Source: Aplectana chamaeleonis (Eukaryota; Nematoda; Chromadorea; Rhabditida; Cosmocercidae). From it: 64,000 bases of DNA. The DNA lies in the NCBI GenBank assembly GCA_029168955.1, contig JAPDOI010000152.1:248001-312000 (forward strand), written 5' to 3'. Positions 63,116-64,000 of this stretch are shown here, in pieces. Under the pieces are notes generated by a model. That model worked only from the letters and a program-made list of their open reading frames with translations, had not been told where the DNA came from and did no database searches. How positions within the stretch are numbered: position 1 is the stretch's first letter; each line of letters opens with the position of its first letter. A program made the translations under genes and the position numbers.

Positions 63116-64000
63116 TACTAATCTCCGACGACCTGTGTTGATTGACTGCAGGTTCACCTACACACCCCGGTCTCCACAGCCATAGCAGATAAGTTTTCGT
63201 GCTCCACGGCTAATTTAGTATGTAAACCCACGATTTCGAGGTACCCTTCAAAGCTAAGGTATCAAGTTCAAATTGGGTTAGGAGCGACCTGCATTCATTT
63301 CCAGCCCCCTTTCCTAAAATGAACTCCCTAGCTCAATTTTATGTGTACCAACACGCCGTCTGAAAAAAAGGAGATTAACAACAAAAACGCACGGTTTTTC
63401 ATTTTTTACTCAAAAACCAGTGATTCGTTCTAAACCATTTTTGGGAACAGTTACCAACTTTTTGCGCTCTTTTTAATGCACTTTAGCCCTAATTTCCACG
63501 TTCGCTCTGAACTGAGATTTCGAAAAAGGGGTTGCGCGCGTGGCCGATGCAAAACCAAATCTGGTGCGCGGTTCGCGCGCACCACAATTTCGCGGTTCCC
63601 ATCAGTGTGAAGGAGACCCTTTTCTTAAGCATGATTAATGCCGAGTGTCTCAATTCTTGCAGATGACCTATATGTCACCGAATTCCTGAAAGTGGGCTTC
63701 CAGAAGAAAACGGGAAGTCGCACTCTTCTGATGTGTTCACTGACTGAAGCCATACGAAACAAGCATTTCTGAAGAATGTAGTGTGGTTCTAGAAGTATCT
63801 CATCTGAATCTAAAAGTGTCAAATTTGATTTCAAAAGATTCCAATCGAGCATGAAATTGTGCTTGTTGTATTCCTTTTCGCCTGACCTTGTTAGTTTTCG
63901 CTTCGACAAGCGCGCATTTCGCTTCCAATTTCGATGTATATCTTGACAGAGTAGGGTTGTGCAATCTCAATGACGCAACAAAGCTCAATAAAAATGGAGT
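63116..64000. other. Window end, no supported exon
   Basis: A small GGTGCGCGGTTCGCGCGCACC hairpin sits at about 63562. An open stretch after TTCTTGCAG (63653-63771) is in the wrong phase to follow exon 8. Confidence 0.4.

Noticed and set aside
63653..63771. Candidate exon after TTCTTGCAG (DLYVTEFLKVGFQKKTGSRT then LLMCS)
   Set aside because: The open frame needs a phase-1 start, but exon 8 ends in phase 0, and the residues do not continue Ig4.
1..64000. tRNA, rRNA or spliced-leader RNA genes
   Set aside because: No A/B-box pair with cloverleaf, no rRNA core motif and no spliced-leader exon was recognised by eye; a covariance-model scan would be decisive.

Overview
The window looks like one contig of a nematode genome, most likely a clade V / strongylid parasite such as a hookworm. 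This is inferred from short GT-AG exons separated by repeat-filled introns, an RTE-type retrotransposon, mariner and Penelope-like remnants, and a very dense load of short inverted-repeat transposons (MITEs). I see no operons, no Shine-Dalgarno sites, no CRISPR array, no tRNA and no rRNA. Species is not determined.

Only one host gene is supported. On the + strand from about 45.5 kb, eight exons join in perfect phase (1,092 nt, 364 codons). They encode a signal peptide and four immunoglobulin domains, the last one incomplete. Spacing, the YLDGFE linker after Ig1 and the cysteine-less Ig2 point to the N-terminus of a sidekick/RIG-4-type cell-adhesion receptor. The gene runs out of the window; intron 8 is open from 59027 to the end. 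Introns 1-3 hold hAT, PIF/Harbinger-like and fold-back MITEs and a 42-bp minisatellite.

1-14 kb: no gene. TA-flanked MITEs, fold-back elements, a composite of GC-rich MITEs with 3-bp duplications (6660-7790) and two opposed copies of an unclassified coding fragment (1.6 and 4.1 kb). 14-21 kb: a nest of mobile DNA, with two TTAA-flanked piggyBac-like MITEs sharing one TTAA, a TA-MITE inside the second, an internally deleted mariner, a Penelope-like GIY-YIG endonuclease remnant with an inverted duplication, and a second mariner fragment. 21-38 kb: more MITEs, an array of eight 133-bp satellite units (26.9-28.0 kb), a PIF/Harbinger-like fold-back MITE with a TAA duplication (30.2-30.5 kb) and three copies of an unclassified repeat (32.4-34.8 kb). 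38.7-42.0 kb: a full-length RTE retrotransposon with an 11-bp target-site duplication and an ORF broken by a few frameshifts. 43.8-44.9 kb: a compound palindromic element. 45.5-59.0 kb: the sidekick-like gene. 59-64 kb: its eighth intron, with a TTAA element, a large fold-back and a 119-bp triplicated repeat.

Nothing here works as a gene cluster. The informative structure is insertion history: target-site duplications of 2, 3, 4, 8 and 11 bp identify several transposition mechanisms, and several MITE families share terminal motifs that suggest common transposases absent from this window. All alignments were made by eye, so boundaries of diverged repeats are good to about 5-20 bp.
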